A stretch of 64,000 nt of DNA from Pseudomonas paraeruginosa PA7 (GCF_000017205.1 NC_009656.1:2484001-2548000); one strand, 5' to 3'; shown: positions 44,501 to 53,612, counted from the first letter of the stretch. Translations and numbers: made by a program. The notes: a model not told the origin generated them from the sequence alone.

Positions 44501-47033
44501 TGAAGCCACTCGATATCCCGCCGACCGTAAGGCCAAAACTGCTGTCGAAGGGCGCCCGGCGGGCACGGTCGGGAATCTGGCCTAGACGAGATCCGTTCCA
44601 AAGCACGGACCAGTAGTCGGAGCTGCATTCGACCGAGAGGAAGTCCAGACTGTCTTCCCCATCGGGTGCCTGCAGGAACATGGTAAGCAGGTCTGGGACA
44701 CAATCGGGGTCAAGGATACTGGCTGCAGGGCACGGACAGGCGGAGTCACCTTCAACCTCGTCCCGCAATACTTTCTGGGCAAGGCAGTGCCATGCAAGGC
44801 GCAACGGATGCAGGGGGGAAAGAATGATAGCGTCGGGGATCCTGTCCAGCGTGCGACCATCAGCTTCCAGCGAGCACACGACGATGGTATCCACCCAACA
44901 GGCAATGGATGGGTCTGCACTCACCCATGCCATGAATGAGTCTAGATAGCCTTCGACAAGGGAGCGGAACCCAGTATCGCCCGACAGCCAGGCGCCTAGC
45001 GACGCGGATTCGAGGAGTCCCGACTGGTCGTCACTGCCCCGTATGTAACGTGCGATCTCCTGGCGTGCCTCGATAAAGCCTCTTGGAGGCTGGAAGCGCG
45101 TGGCCTGGGGGCGGGGATCATGCAGGAAGCGGCCTTGCGAGAGTATGGGGCCATGGGGGGCGTCCCACTCGGGTGGTGCCCATCGGGACGCGTAGTCGTC
45201 CGCGATCACCAGCGGCCTGAAAGAGTTCGCCGCATTCTGTTCCTCCAGCATCCATGACTGCAAACTGGATGCGCGGGAGTTCCGGTCGAGATGGACCACA
45301 GTCTTGGTGTCGAATTTCTCGAGATGTCGGCGATTTAGTTTGATAAGCCGCTCGAACTCGCTACGGCAGCCTTCTTCCTTTGCCTCCTCGCAAGCCAGGT
45401 AGACCCTGCAAGCCGTGGGACCTTTCTCGCCAGCGAGCGTGAAGGTGATGTCCAACTGGTACTTTCCGTCGGCCTCGACTTCCAGCAGATACTCGTCTTC
45501 TCCAACTGGCCTCGCCTCGATCTCCTGCCTCTGTGCCTCGATCTCGGTGGCGTCGTCTGGCAGCCCTTCTACCTTCCCAATGCACGCTCCTGGAGACAGG
45601 TGGATGCGCAGTTCATAGCGACCGGATCCTGGTAGCGATAGGGCGGTCTCCCAGTCCAGGTCCGTGGACTTCTTGCGAGGTTTCTTCGGCGGTGAAAGCT
45701 TCGTCGCGAGCCTGCAGGTAACGAGTATTCCAGGCCGCCAGCTCATGAGGGAGATCACCCGGACACTTGCTGGCTTGCATCCATCTGCGATGACTTTGTA
45801 TGCCATCGGAGCCCTGTGGGAGGGTGGAAACAGGTCGGATTGGAGAGTGGGGCCGCTACCGTTTGCTGGCAATGGCGTAGCCGCCTTGCCATAAGAGCCG
45901 CCCGTCAATTGGTACTCTTGCGGTTCGTAGCCTTCGCTAGTCGAGATAGCCAGCTCGACCTTGTCTCGTACCACTGCCGGCATTCCCTTTCCCATGGGAA
46001 CAATGCCATTGGTGCACTGGATAGTTATTTCTCCAACGGTCTCGTCGGCTTCGTCGGCAAGCAGTTCAGTCCAGCATTCGGCTGTGAGGGTTGTCCACCA
46101 GGAGGGGGGGGGAGTCAATTCTGCATCCGCGCCGGGCAAGTAGAAGGCTTCGGTTGCGCGCTCGAAGGCAGTGGGTATGTCGCAATTCGATTGGAGGTGG
46201 ACAAGGAAGTCGCGCAGGGCCTGTGCTACTTCTTGCGGGGCACTTTGTGCCATGCGCTCGATGCCAGTCTTGAAACCATCTGCGAGCTCGTCGGATATCC
46301 TCTCTAGTATGTAGGTCTGCGTCTTTGACGAGATCCTGCCGTCCTCCGTTGGGGGGAGGCCGCATGCCAGGGAGAGTGCTTGTCCTGCGGAAAGTCCGTG
46401 GGCCATGTTCGCAATCGAATAGAGACGCGACAGCAAGCGCCAGGCGGCGCGATGACCACCTTTGTCTGGGTCCACCTCGTCGACCGAACCGGCGGCGGCA
46501 CGGATCAATGCCTTGGCATCTTCCCGCTGCGATGGATCTATACCTGCTACAAGCAATGCCTCGTTGACGGCTTGCTGGACAAAACCGTCCTCCCACCATT
46601 GCTCAAAGGAGGCATGGCCCGTACTCGTAGCGGTCCCCAGTCCGAACTCGTCGGTCGTGGACTCGATCGACAAATTGTTGTGCAGCCCTGGTGGGACCAA
46701 GGCGACGAAGCTGGGATTAACGGGGTCGTTGCGGACATCCAGCAGGTGGTCGTTGTCACACTTGCCAGACTGCCCGATCCGGGGCTTGGGTCCCTGCAAC
46801 TGGTTAGCCGGGTACTGGAGCAGTACCGGCAGGGTTGCCATGCTACCGTCCAAGCTGCCCTGGACGTGGATTCCTCCATCCCGTGCCAATTCCTCGTAGG
46901 CCAGCTCGAGGATCTCGAGAGGCGGGCCACGGAAGATCAGCCGGTACTCGAGGTTGGCACCGCCGTACCCTTGCGTCGCCCCCAGGACCTTCTCATGGAC
47001 AATTGTCGCGAGCCAGTGTGCAAGTTTATTCAT
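41541..47033 (-). CDS. 1,830-residue protein with PD-(D/E)XK-like motif and HerA/DptH-like ATPase
   Basis: This giant soluble protein has a large, unrecognised N-terminal half. Near residues 1205-1245, SRPDLLVVGVRA...PIEVKCRQG has the Asp and the Glu-x-Lys spacing of a PD-(D/E)XK nuclease. The C-terminal third is a HerA/FtsK-type ATPase: Walker A in VVGDLGTGKTQ (about residue 1498), Walker B in LLVDEADN (about 1718), and an ASQYLRHF sensor segment. This plan (nuclease-like middle, C-terminal translocase) recalls DptH of the phosphorothioation-restriction complex DptFGH. No Dnd modification genes are present, so the link is architecture only. It overlaps the preceding gene by 8 bases. Confidence 0.8.
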   Translation of the reverse strand: MNKLAHWLATIVHEKVLGATQGYGGANLEYRLIFRGPPLEILELAYEELARDGGIHVQGSLDGSMATLPVLLQYPANQLQGPKPRIGQSGKCDNDHLLDVRNDPVNPSFVALVPPGLHNNLSIESTTDEFGLGTATSTGHASFEQWWEDGFVQQAVNEALLVAGIDPSQREDAKALIRAAAGSVDEVDPDKGGHRAAWRLLSRLYSIANMAHGLSAGQALSLACGLPPTEDGRISSKTQTYILERISDELADGFKTGIERMAQSAPQEVAQALRDFLVHLQSNCDIPTAFERATEAFYLPGADAELTPPPSWWTTLTAECWTELLADEADETVGEITIQCTNGIVPMGKGMPAVVRDKVELAISTSEGYEPQEYQLTGGSYGKAATPLPANGSGPTLQSDLFPPSHRAPMAYKVIADGCKPASVRVISLMSWRPGILVTCRLATKLSPPKKPRKKSTDLDWETALSLPGSGRYELRIHLSPGACIGKVEGLPDDATEIEAQRQEIEARPVGEDEYLLEVEADGKYQLDITFTLAGEKGPTACRVYLACEEAKEEGCRSEFERLIKLNRRHLEKFDTKTVVHLDRNSRASSLQSWMLEEQNAANSFRPLVIADDYASRWAPPEWDAPHGPILSQGRFLHDPRPQATRFQPPRGFIEARQEIARYIRGSDDQSGLLESASLGAWLSGDTGFRSLVEGYLDSFMAWVSADPSIACWVDTIVVCSLEADGRTLDRIPDAIILSPLHPLRLAWHCLAQKVLRDEVEGDSACPCPAASILDPDCVPDLLTMFLQAPDGEDSLDFLSVECSSDYWSVLWNGSRLGQIPDRARRAPFDSSFGLTVGGISSGFSPAQVSRALDDVTDLLAAKSIVSLVVSSAGGTTDACNEGLANWCTKRFGNGDQDIPRHSVGARILEVFDTRQAGRPDQATIANLSEDTDNHVRWYDKQPAGAKPDLGIIAQLDSAQPESKEVGMLSPMGTGGLIRHRVRRQLQASFLSESRQGLQMPLSGERFADKVSACMLMLEKLRDGKVGLQFSPNVHAVSSMLEENSAGFVAVSSSAIDPACFLGGWIQGTYLWDYDLPSYSHRAGDTSGYYLLSQVKQADRDALRRVLKLLSGCEDLDDDQVEQILLEVARRGIPTVRGLSGDDTGATGDLGLFLAVRLLQDQFRVAGNLDSLLPVLAGTPDDSTIAIIIPVDPFRGYLSDLARSLGKERKETSLSRPDLLVVGVRACDDKVHLHLTPIEVKCRQGIVFSASDSAEALSQAKALSVLLHAIEERAGNSLAWRLAFQHLLLSMIGFGLRVYSQHQAVEGQAGRWASYHERIAAAILSPAPSISIDARGRLIVVDASTQSGPHDRDGDKYAETIVISSLDAGRIIAGNDAQSFYDSARAKVGDWGLLPSRAGAVGAPLVQAESTPPDNGQMGEPTIAPAEDIPEPFAGLVEEPSPGVEEPEPNPAAPTDEPGTGIVLSVGKTVDGFEPRPLLLNISDTRLNQLNIGVVGDLGTGKTQFLKSLILQISRAREANRGITPRFLIFDYKRDYSSQDFVEATGARVVKPYRLPLNLFDTTGMGESSAPWLDRFRFFADVLDKVYSGIGPVQRDKLKGAVRNAYETAGAQDRQPTIYDIHAEYRELLAGKSDSPMAIIDDLVDMEVFARTGETKPFDEFLDGVVVISLDSMGQDDRSKNMLVATMLNMFYENMLRTPKRPFVGTSPQLRAIDSYLLVDEADNIMRYEFDVLRKLLLQGREFGTGVILASQYLRHFKTGATDYREPLLTWFIHKVPNVTPAELGVLGFTSDLAELSERVKTLPNHHCLYKSFDVAGEVIRGLPFFELVN

Positions 47034-48570
47034 GTTCGGGGCTCTGGATGGCTTGGCTTACGGGGAAAGGAGGCAACAGCAACATGCCGCTCTCGGCATC
47101 GGGGCTGTCGAGCACGAGGCCGAGCATTCTCAACTGGTGGCCTAGGTCGTTTCTGGCTATGTCATGTTTGTCCACGGCTATGCCGTAGGCCTCGAGGTGC
47201 TGTCCTAGTCGGTGGACTGAGCGAGGACCGCCCATTCCAGCAAGAGAACAGTGAACCAAGGCAAGCACGGCGACGGGGCCAAGAGAGACGATCCACGGGC
47301 TGGACGGGCTGCTGCCTTTCTTCTTCAGGATGTACCCCTGATCGTACCCCCTCAGCAGCGGGACCGCCGCCTGGCGCTGTCCAAGGACGTGCCGGGCGAA
47401 CTCCAATAGATTGGAGCCAATCCCCTTCTTGCAACGAAGCGCACGACCCTCTTGCTCGCGTACGTCCGCAATTGTTTCCAGGGTCCCCAGGTTGGCAAGC
47501 GCGGCCTTGTGCATGCGTACATGCTGGCAAAGCCCGGCAATACCGGCACTCGAGGAAAGGTTTCCGCTGTAGGGGGCTCCTATTTGCTCTAGCGACCAAA
47601 GAAGGGCATTGGTCCCGAGCCGAGCATTGAGGTAACTGGAAACCTTGTCCTTGATGCCTTGGAGGGCCTTTCCTCCGTATGCCATGTACTGGGGGGCCTC
47701 AGGGAAGATAGCGTGCCTTGCTTCCCGCTCGCTGGAAGGGAGTGGCCCATCTGCAAGTGCGGCCGACAGGCTGGCCCAGATCCTAGCGTGGACATCGCAC
47801 AGCCAGGTTACGTGGGATGCCGCCGCCAGGCGAAGTACTGCCTCCAGTAAACTGGTCCATTGCCGGCGGGTCATGGATCCCTTCGCCTGCATGATTGCAT
47901 GCAAGTCCTTGGTAAAGCGCCGAGCAGGCAGGAATGGGACTTCCTGGAAGTCTGGTTTCTCCAGTATTGCGAATTCACTCTCTGGGATCGGGGACCAGTC
48001 CCAGTTACCTACCCCTGTGTTCCATGCCGATGTTTCTTGGTCGAGCCAACGGGCAAAGACATCGTCGTCGTCATTGACACTCAACGCAGCAAAAAGGCTT
48101 TTCCAAAGTTTCTGCGCAGAATCCCTGTCCTTGGAGCCCAGGCAGACCATGCGGCGGATCAAGCTACCGGCAGGCCAAGAGTTGCTGCTTAGTCGGGCAG
48201 ACCCGGAGAAGAGTGCCGTTCCCGGCACGATGGGGGTGACCTGCAGGAACCGCTTGGAAGACTGGTTCGGGAGCTTGGGGCTCTCCAGGATTCCATGGAG
48301 GACGGTGTTCCAGGCCTCTACATTGACTACTGCCCCGCTAGGTGGAGACTGGCGCCGTTCGCGGAGCTTTTGGATGTTCTTATCCAGGTCGCGTCCGGCC
48401 TGCGGCACGCTTCCCTCGCTCGCTGAGGCATAGCCTATGGTCCGGTAGAGCGACGCGAGCAGGACCTCTGAACTTGCGTATTCCGGTGCTGGGCTAATTG
48501 CAAAGACTGAGTCCTGATAGCTGCCATGTGAGAACCGCCAGGGGGCCTGCTTGAACTCCGCGAGGCTCAT
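47026..48570 (-). CDS. Unrecognised 514-residue protein of the ATPase operon
   Basis: I do not recognise a family. The protein is soluble, mostly helical in its second half, and holds a short acidic stretch (NDDDDVF) near residue 165. It sits where DptG lies in DptF-DptG-DptH loci, between a P-loop ATPase and a DptH-like gene, so it may be a bridging subunit. The start at 48570 (MSLAEFKQ) overlaps the upstream stop as ATGA, and it overlaps the next gene by 8 bases. A longer start at 48606 would run into the previous gene and is less likely. Confidence 0.75.
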   Translation of the reverse strand: MSLAEFKQAPWRFSHGSYQDSVFAISPAPEYASSEVLLASLYRTIGYASASEGSVPQAGRDLDKNIQKLRERRQSPPSGAVVNVEAWNTVLHGILESPKLPNQSSKRFLQVTPIVPGTALFSGSARLSSNSWPAGSLIRRMVCLGSKDRDSAQKLWKSLFAALSVNDDDDVFARWLDQETSAWNTGVGNWDWSPIPESEFAILEKPDFQEVPFLPARRFTKDLHAIMQAKGSMTRRQWTSLLEAVLRLAAASHVTWLCDVHARIWASLSAALADGPLPSSEREARHAIFPEAPQYMAYGGKALQGIKDKVSSYLNARLGTNALLWSLEQIGAPYSGNLSSSAGIAGLCQHVRMHKAALANLGTLETIADVREQEGRALRCKKGIGSNLLEFARHVLGQRQAAVPLLRGYDQGYILKKKGSSPSSPWIVSLGPVAVLALVHCSLAGMGGPRSVHRLGQHLEAYGIAVDKHDIARNDLGHQLRMLGLVLDSPDAESGMLLLPPFPVSQAIQSPEHE

Positions 48571-50714
48571 ACGTCCCTCTCCTTGTCTGCGACGAAGCCG
48601 CTCCACGAGTGCCCTACAACCGTGCCGTCTGCTCCAACGCGGATCCTGGCATCGTCGAGTAGCTCCTTGTCACGAACGATAGGGCCGGATAGACGAGCCT
48701 TTGTCGTATCGAGCAGTGCCACGACTGTACGTGGGAGGGAGGCAGGGGAGAGTCCCCTTTCGAGTTCCTTTACGGCCTTGAACAAGTCATAGGTCAGCGG
48801 AACGGGTTGGGCCGATCGGCCTTGGCCCACTTTTAGGTAGCAGATCGGTGGGCGAGGGCGTCCGGCAGTGTCCTGGGCAAACATCTTTACCGGGCTCTGC
48901 GGCACAACCAATGTCGCCTGTCGCTGTCGAGGAGGAAGCGGCTGGCCAAAAGTAGTTGTTAGCGATACCTCGAATTCCTTGCCCGTGTTCAGAAGTTCTT
49001 TTACCTGTCTGACCACCTCATAGAGGTGCTGGTGTTTGTCGCTGTCCTCGACGACCTGCTGGAAAGCTTGAAGGATCGAAAAGTCCGCCACGGCAGCTGT
49101 CCGGGTGCAAATGCTCCTGCGAACCAAGCGGCACGCAAAGTCGCGAAGGATATGTTGGACCCGGCTAGCAGCCGCGGGCTTCTTGCGCCGGACGATCGGC
49201 AGGGAAAGCATGGAATCTGCAACGGAAAGACGCTTGAGTATTTCCAGTTCGTTTGGTGAGAGCATCTGGTACTTGCGGATGAACTCGATACCGCCGGCAA
49301 GGGAGCGACTGAAGCGCATATCTAGGTCACCGAGCATGATCATGCTCCGGCCGCTCACAGCGACCTCGCTGTCCGGACTTGCGAAAGCGGGATCCAGCAT
49401 GTTTACCAAACCTTCCAGCAAGGGGGCGATGGTCGCAGGAAGATAGTGGCCTTTGCGTTCCGCCAGGAAATGGGCAAGACCCATCAAGGTCCGAACTTCC
49501 TCCGTACCTAGCTCTTTCTCGAGTCCTAGCTCCTTGAGATCGGTGCGGAGGGAGCCAGCCGTGCTTCTGTCCCATCGGTGGAAGAGGGCGTGCTGGTAGC
49601 TCGATGTGGCCAGGTGGAAGATTGCGGTAAGCGACTGCTTGGTATGCCTTGAGGCCGAGTGGGCCTTTTGGTCCAGTTCGACAAGGTTTGCAGCCCATTG
49701 GCACGGGGTGGACTGGTGGGGATTCCCGGTGGGTGCATGGACTGCCGGATGGTGGCCAGCCAGCAAGTACGATGTCAGGGAGAAGAGGTCCCGGAAGCTC
49801 CATCTCTTGCCACTGGCTAGCTCATACCAGCGCAGTATCTGCAGAAGAGCTGTCCTGTGTTCGTCTCGTGAGAGTATTGCCTGGCTGGCGCAGAACGGGC
49901 ATTTGTCGCCCGCAGGGCATGTTCCCTTTGCTGGCCACATATCCGATGCAGTGGCTTGTCCGATAAGTATCTCCGCGGGCGCCTTCGAGTCGTCGTCAGG
50001 CTCGACCAGAAGTGACTCTGCATCCATTGGCCACACTGCAACCGATGGAAAACCTTCGAGAGGCCAGCATGAAGGGGCATCGTGTGCCAGGCTAACGGCC
50101 CGGGTAATAGCCTCGAGCAGGGTGCACGCCTCGTCCAGATCGTTGTCTATTGCATGAATCAGGGCGTCATCAAGGACGCCGCGATTGACGCAGCAGAGAT
50201 AAGCCTGGGAAGACGACTCGCTCAGAAGCTTGCTAAGTTCTTCTATTAGGAGGACTGGGGCGCTGCTTCCATCGTGTCCAGCCGTTGCGGAGGCATCCTG
50301 AACGATGTCCAGGCTCAGGTTGCTGGCAATACTGGCTAATTTCCCGGCGTCGGCTCTTGCTCTACGCGGTACTGCTAATCCAGCAGGGGGATGGAAGGAC
50401 TGCGTGAGCTCGTCGATCAATCGGCCATCACAACCGAGGCTTTCATCTAGCCAGCGGATAGTGGACTCGATGGCCTCAGTCTTCCCGTTTCCAGGTCCCC
50501 CCACCAGTAGGATGATTTTTGGAGTGCTGGGATTACCGGTGGGGAGCTCGTTGGTCCAGGCTTGGAGTCGCGAGAGGAGGTTTGTACGTAGCAGTTGTTT
50601 GTTCGGCTGGCCGCTGTTCTTGTCGAGTAGTCGCTTCACTCCACCTGAGTGATGGCCGGCCCAGTCAACCAGTGCGGCAGGGTAGCGTGCGCCTTCGTGT
50701 TGGGAGCTCTCCAT
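48567..50714 (-). CDS. 715-residue P-loop ATPase (DptF-like)
   Basis: The protein has an AAA-like ATPase core: Walker A GGPGNGKTEAIEST (about 72-85) and a Walker B-like VLLIEELSK (about 150-158). A possible zinc cluster appears at GTCPAGDKCPFC (about 262-273). The rest is helical, and there is no membrane segment. Its place before a 514-residue gene and a DptH-like gene suggests a DptF-like role in a restriction complex, which is inference. Overlapping codons join it to the next gene. Confidence 0.8.
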   Translation of the reverse strand: MESSQHEGARYPAALVDWAGHHSGGVKRLLDKNSGQPNKQLLRTNLLSRLQAWTNELPTGNPSTPKIILLVGGPGNGKTEAIESTIRWLDESLGCDGRLIDELTQSFHPPAGLAVPRRARADAGKLASIASNLSLDIVQDASATAGHDGSSAPVLLIEELSKLLSESSSQAYLCCVNRGVLDDALIHAIDNDLDEACTLLEAITRAVSLAHDAPSCWPLEGFPSVAVWPMDAESLLVEPDDDSKAPAEILIGQATASDMWPAKGTCPAGDKCPFCASQAILSRDEHRTALLQILRWYELASGKRWSFRDLFSLTSYLLAGHHPAVHAPTGNPHQSTPCQWAANLVELDQKAHSASRHTKQSLTAIFHLATSSYQHALFHRWDRSTAGSLRTDLKELGLEKELGTEEVRTLMGLAHFLAERKGHYLPATIAPLLEGLVNMLDPAFASPDSEVAVSGRSMIMLGDLDMRFSRSLAGGIEFIRKYQMLSPNELEILKRLSVADSMLSLPIVRRKKPAAASRVQHILRDFACRLVRRSICTRTAAVADFSILQAFQQVVEDSDKHQHLYEVVRQVKELLNTGKEFEVSLTTTFGQPLPPRQRQATLVVPQSPVKMFAQDTAGRPRPPICYLKVGQGRSAQPVPLTYDLFKAVKELERGLSPASLPRTVVALLDTTKARLSGPIVRDKELLDDARIRVGADGTVVGHSWSGFVADKERDV

Positions 50715-50734
50715 TCCCGTAGACTCCTATGTGT

Positions 50735-52291
50735 TCAAGCGATGGCTATCATTTCTTCTTCTTGCTCGAGTTCCGCCTGCTCTTTTGCTAGCGCCACGGT
50801 CTCTTTCAGCATTGCCTGGATCGCCATGCCAATGGCCCTGGCAAGATAGGGAGGCACAGCGTTGCCAACCTGGGTATAACGTGGACATTCCTTTGTACGC
50901 TGGCTGCCCCCAGTCGTGAACTTGCCGCGGAACCTGAACCAATCAGGGAACGACTGCAGTCGCGCAGACTCCCTGACGGTCAATATCCTAGGCTCGCTGT
51001 AATGTAGGACGTCATCCGGCAGGGTGGTGATCGTAGGGGCGGGCGTGTTTGCCTGCATTGGGTAGATGCGATGTTTCTTGAGCCCATATTTCTCACGAAG
51101 CTTGGCGCTCATGCGTACGCCCTTGGCGCATTCCTTGTCACTGATAATTGCTTGGAACCTATCCCTGACTTCGGCCCGGTGTCTCGCCAGTCGCAAACTG
51201 TCAACGTCGCCGACACAGTCCCGGTGCATCAATCGCTGGAAATGAGTTCGGGGGCCGGTATAGCGGATTTCCTCAAACCCTTTGGGGGAGTCGTCGTCAC
51301 TGCAAGGTCTTGTACCGCGCCCCCTCATCTCTAGGTCCGAAATGGCATCTACGGCACGGACCTGATCGGGAAGGTCGAGGTCTTGCAACTGTTTGCGACG
51401 AGCTTCCTCGAGCAGGTCAAACGCTCTGTCCATGCCTCCGACGAGATGATTGGCCAGATCTTGGCGGAGGCCGATCACGATTAGGCGTGGGCGCTTTTGC
51501 GGAACCCCGAATAGAGAAGAATCGACAATCTTGCCAAGGACCTGATAACCGATCCTAGTCAGGCTTTCGACCAGCTTGTCATAGTAGGACTGTGGTTTGA
51601 TCTGTAGTCCTCGCTCCTTCGAAATCTCCTTCACCAGCTCTCGTCCCTTAGTGGCGTGGGCCACCTTCATTCCTGGAACATTTTCCAGAACGAGCGCTGC
51701 TGGCTGGATGGCTCTAACCATCTCCACATACTTCTCGAACAGCTTGTTGCGAGGATCGGCCTCCTGTCGTCTCCCTGCGAAGCTGAATCCTTGGCAGGGG
51801 GGGCCGCCTGCAAGTACCTGTATTTTTCCTCGCAGGGATGCGAGCTCAGCACCGTGCTGGTCGAGGATGTCATCGATGCCCCAGGCTTGCTTCTCTAGCC
51901 AGGAAGGCCAGGCGAATGGAGTGATGGGAACATCCTTCCTCTCAATCAGGTTCGTAGACAACGTCGAGAACGCCATCTTGTCGCGTTCTACGGCGAACAC
52001 TCCATTCAGCCCTGCGAGCGAAAGGCCCAAGGATAGCCCGCCGCAACCTGCAAATAGGTCGGCAAACTTTAGGGGCTGGTCCAGGGGGGGTAAGGGGGGG
52101 AAATTCTCGTTCTGCTTCATGGGCTCCTGCCCAGATGGATCTATGTGGGGGGGAAGGAGCGTCAGCTGTAGTCCAGGACCATTGCTTGTATAGCCTTCAA
52201 GGTGTGGGACCTTCGTCTCCATCGAGGCATACTCCGCGCCAATTTGGGCTACATCAGTCTGTTTCCCTTGGGACCGTCGCCTCGCCGGCAT
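50735..52291 (-). CDS. DNA cytosine-C5 methyltransferase (Dcm-like)
   Basis: The enzyme (up to 518 residues) has the C5-methyltransferase motifs in order: motif I FADLFAGCGGLSLGL (about 75), motif IV GGPPCQGFSFAGRR with the catalytic Cys (about 165), motif VI ENVPG (about 200), motif VIII QKRPRL and motif X YTQVGNAVPPYLA (about 480). The variable region between VIII and X sets its unknown target sequence. The true start is unclear: ATG 52120 has an AGGAG site just before it and would remove 57 residues with no motif. It is the first gene of the minus-strand operon, 20 bases before the ATPase gene. Confidence 0.93.
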   Translation of the reverse strand: MPARRRSQGKQTDVAQIGAEYASMETKVPHLEGYTSNGPGLQLTLLPPHIDPSGQEPMKQNENFPPLPPLDQPLKFADLFAGCGGLSLGLSLAGLNGVFAVERDKMAFSTLSTNLIERKDVPITPFAWPSWLEKQAWGIDDILDQHGAELASLRGKIQVLAGGPPCQGFSFAGRRQEADPRNKLFEKYVEMVRAIQPAALVLENVPGMKVAHATKGRELVKEISKERGLQIKPQSYYDKLVESLTRIGYQVLGKIVDSSLFGVPQKRPRLIVIGLRQDLANHLVGGMDRAFDLLEEARRKQLQDLDLPDQVRAVDAISDLEMRGRGTRPCSDDDSPKGFEEIRYTGPRTHFQRLMHRDCVGDVDSLRLARHRAEVRDRFQAIISDKECAKGVRMSAKLREKYGLKKHRIYPMQANTPAPTITTLPDDVLHYSEPRILTVRESARLQSFPDWFRFRGKFTTGGSQRTKECPRYTQVGNAVPPYLARAIGMAIQAMLKETVALAKEQAELEQEEEMIAIA

Positions 52292-52536
52292 TCTCGACGG
52301 TTCCCGTCAGTGCGGATAATGGATGCCCAGACAGGCAAACGCAATGCTTTCATGCTTCAGGGACGAGGTGCAGGGCCGAATCTGACATGATTCTATGTTT
52401 TTGAATTTCGTCGTGATTCTTGAGATGCGCTGAAAAAACAGGGGCGCTAGCCTCCGCGCTGGGATTAGCCCGCGCTACTTGATTTGCGATCGTCTTGATC
52501 GCCCTGAATCTTTATTTAAAAAGGGTGTTTTTGAAC
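52292..52536. promoter_or_regulatory. Divergent promoter region of the island
   Basis: This AT-rich spacer lies between the methyltransferase operon (minus) and the small membrane-protein genes (plus). I see no gene. It is the only sizeable intergenic space upstream of the operon, so the operon promoter and any operator should be here. Confidence 0.5.
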
Positions 52537-52869
52537 ATGAATGATGTAAACGCATGGGCTCCTTATCTGAACAATCCACTCACATTGGCGGCATTTGTCG
52601 TGCTGGTTGCGGGGCTCGTGCTTCTTGGTATGCCGAAGGCGCAGGCAAGAAATCGGATGCTGAACGCCGTCGCCTTAACCTTTATCGCTGCGGCGATTTC
52701 GTCACTGTTGCTGGCTGCTTTCAGTGAATACAAGCGCCACGAGGAACCCACGAAGGTCAATGCGAGCAAGTCGACGCCGCAGGCTCCAGCACCAACGAGC
52801 TCGACCAATATCCAGATGGTGCAAGGCTCGAACAATGTGTTGATCAACAAGTTGGAGAGCAGCAATTGA
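52537..52869 (+). CDS. Two-helix membrane protein with NVLIN tail (110 aa)
   Basis: Hydrophobic helices at about 14-34 and 42-65 are followed by a polar, Ser/Pro/Thr-rich tail ending SSTNIQMVQGSNNVLINKL. The tail motif recurs in the next protein (QLVSGDCNVLINN). In-frame upstream ATGs exist at 52495, but 52537 gives the more natural start. The stop overlaps the next start (TTGA), so the two are coupled. Its function is unknown. Confidence 0.65.
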   Translation: MNDVNAWAPYLNNPLTLAAFVVLVAGLVLLGMPKAQARNRMLNAVALTFIAAAISSLLLAAFSEYKRHEEPTKVNASKSTPQAPAPTSSTNIQMVQGSNNVLINKLESSN

Positions 52870-53612
52870 CCTGGCCCATCCTGTCCCTGGCATTTGTCCT
52901 TGGTTCGGCGGCTGCGTTTGCGAACGAGCAGCCCCCTTTACAGAACTACCAGCTTGTCAGCGGCGACTGCAATGTATTGATCAACAACCCTCAGGGCGGG
53001 CCGGTTGAGATGCCCAATGCAACCATCTGCTCAAGCCCCTCTTCATCGAAGAGCTCCGCTGAATCGCTTAGAAAGCTGGAAAGGTTTTTCGAGGCCTCGA
53101 ACCCGACCGAAGTACATGTTTCGCACGTCAGCATGATGCAGTGGCTTGGGGACTCGGAGAACCACCTGACCTTATCCTTGGACAACACGAGCAACCTGCC
53201 GGCCGAAAAGGTCAAAGTGAGAATCCTTGATGCCGTCAAAGCCAACGAGAAAGTATCAAGGACACTGCCCCTTTCACCGAGTCGAGCGATTCCCCAAAAG
53301 CTGCTTGATACCCTGACCGTCCCGAGACATGGCTCAATTCAGATCCCAATTGGGCCTGAGTCCGAGCTCGTCATATTGACCAAAAGGCGCGTGACCACTG
53401 GCTATGATTTCTTGGGCGTGAGCCTGTCCCCAAACGTACCGGACAGCATCAGGGCTGCATACTTGAGCCGTAAAGGCATAACGCACAACTACCAGCTGGC
53501 GATCGAGAGCGCGGGCCTCGGCGTCGAGCTGAAATATGACAACATCTTTGGTGGGAGCAGTACGGTCCTCACGGGACTTTACTTGTTCTACGGCCGCGTC
53601 ATTGCACACTGA
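52866..53612 (+). CDS. Exported protein with NVLIN motif (248 aa)
   Basis: The protein likely starts at TTG, with a signal peptide ending AAAFA (about residue 18). A QLVSGDCNVLINN segment (about 29-41) shares the motif with the previous membrane protein, and the rest is beta-rich with two Cys residues. It is probably periplasmic. No family is recognised. It may interact with the preceding membrane protein through the shared motif. Confidence 0.62.
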   Translation: MTWPILSLAFVLGSAAAFANEQPPLQNYQLVSGDCNVLINNPQGGPVEMPNATICSSPSSSKSSAESLRKLERFFEASNPTEVHVSHVSMMQWLGDSENHLTLSLDNTSNLPAEKVKVRILDAVKANEKVSRTLPLSPSRAIPQKLLDTLTVPRHGSIQIPIGPESELVILTKRRVTTGYDFLGVSLSPNVPDSIRAAYLSRKGITHNYQLAIESAGLGVELKYDNIFGGSSTVLTGLYLFYGRVIAH

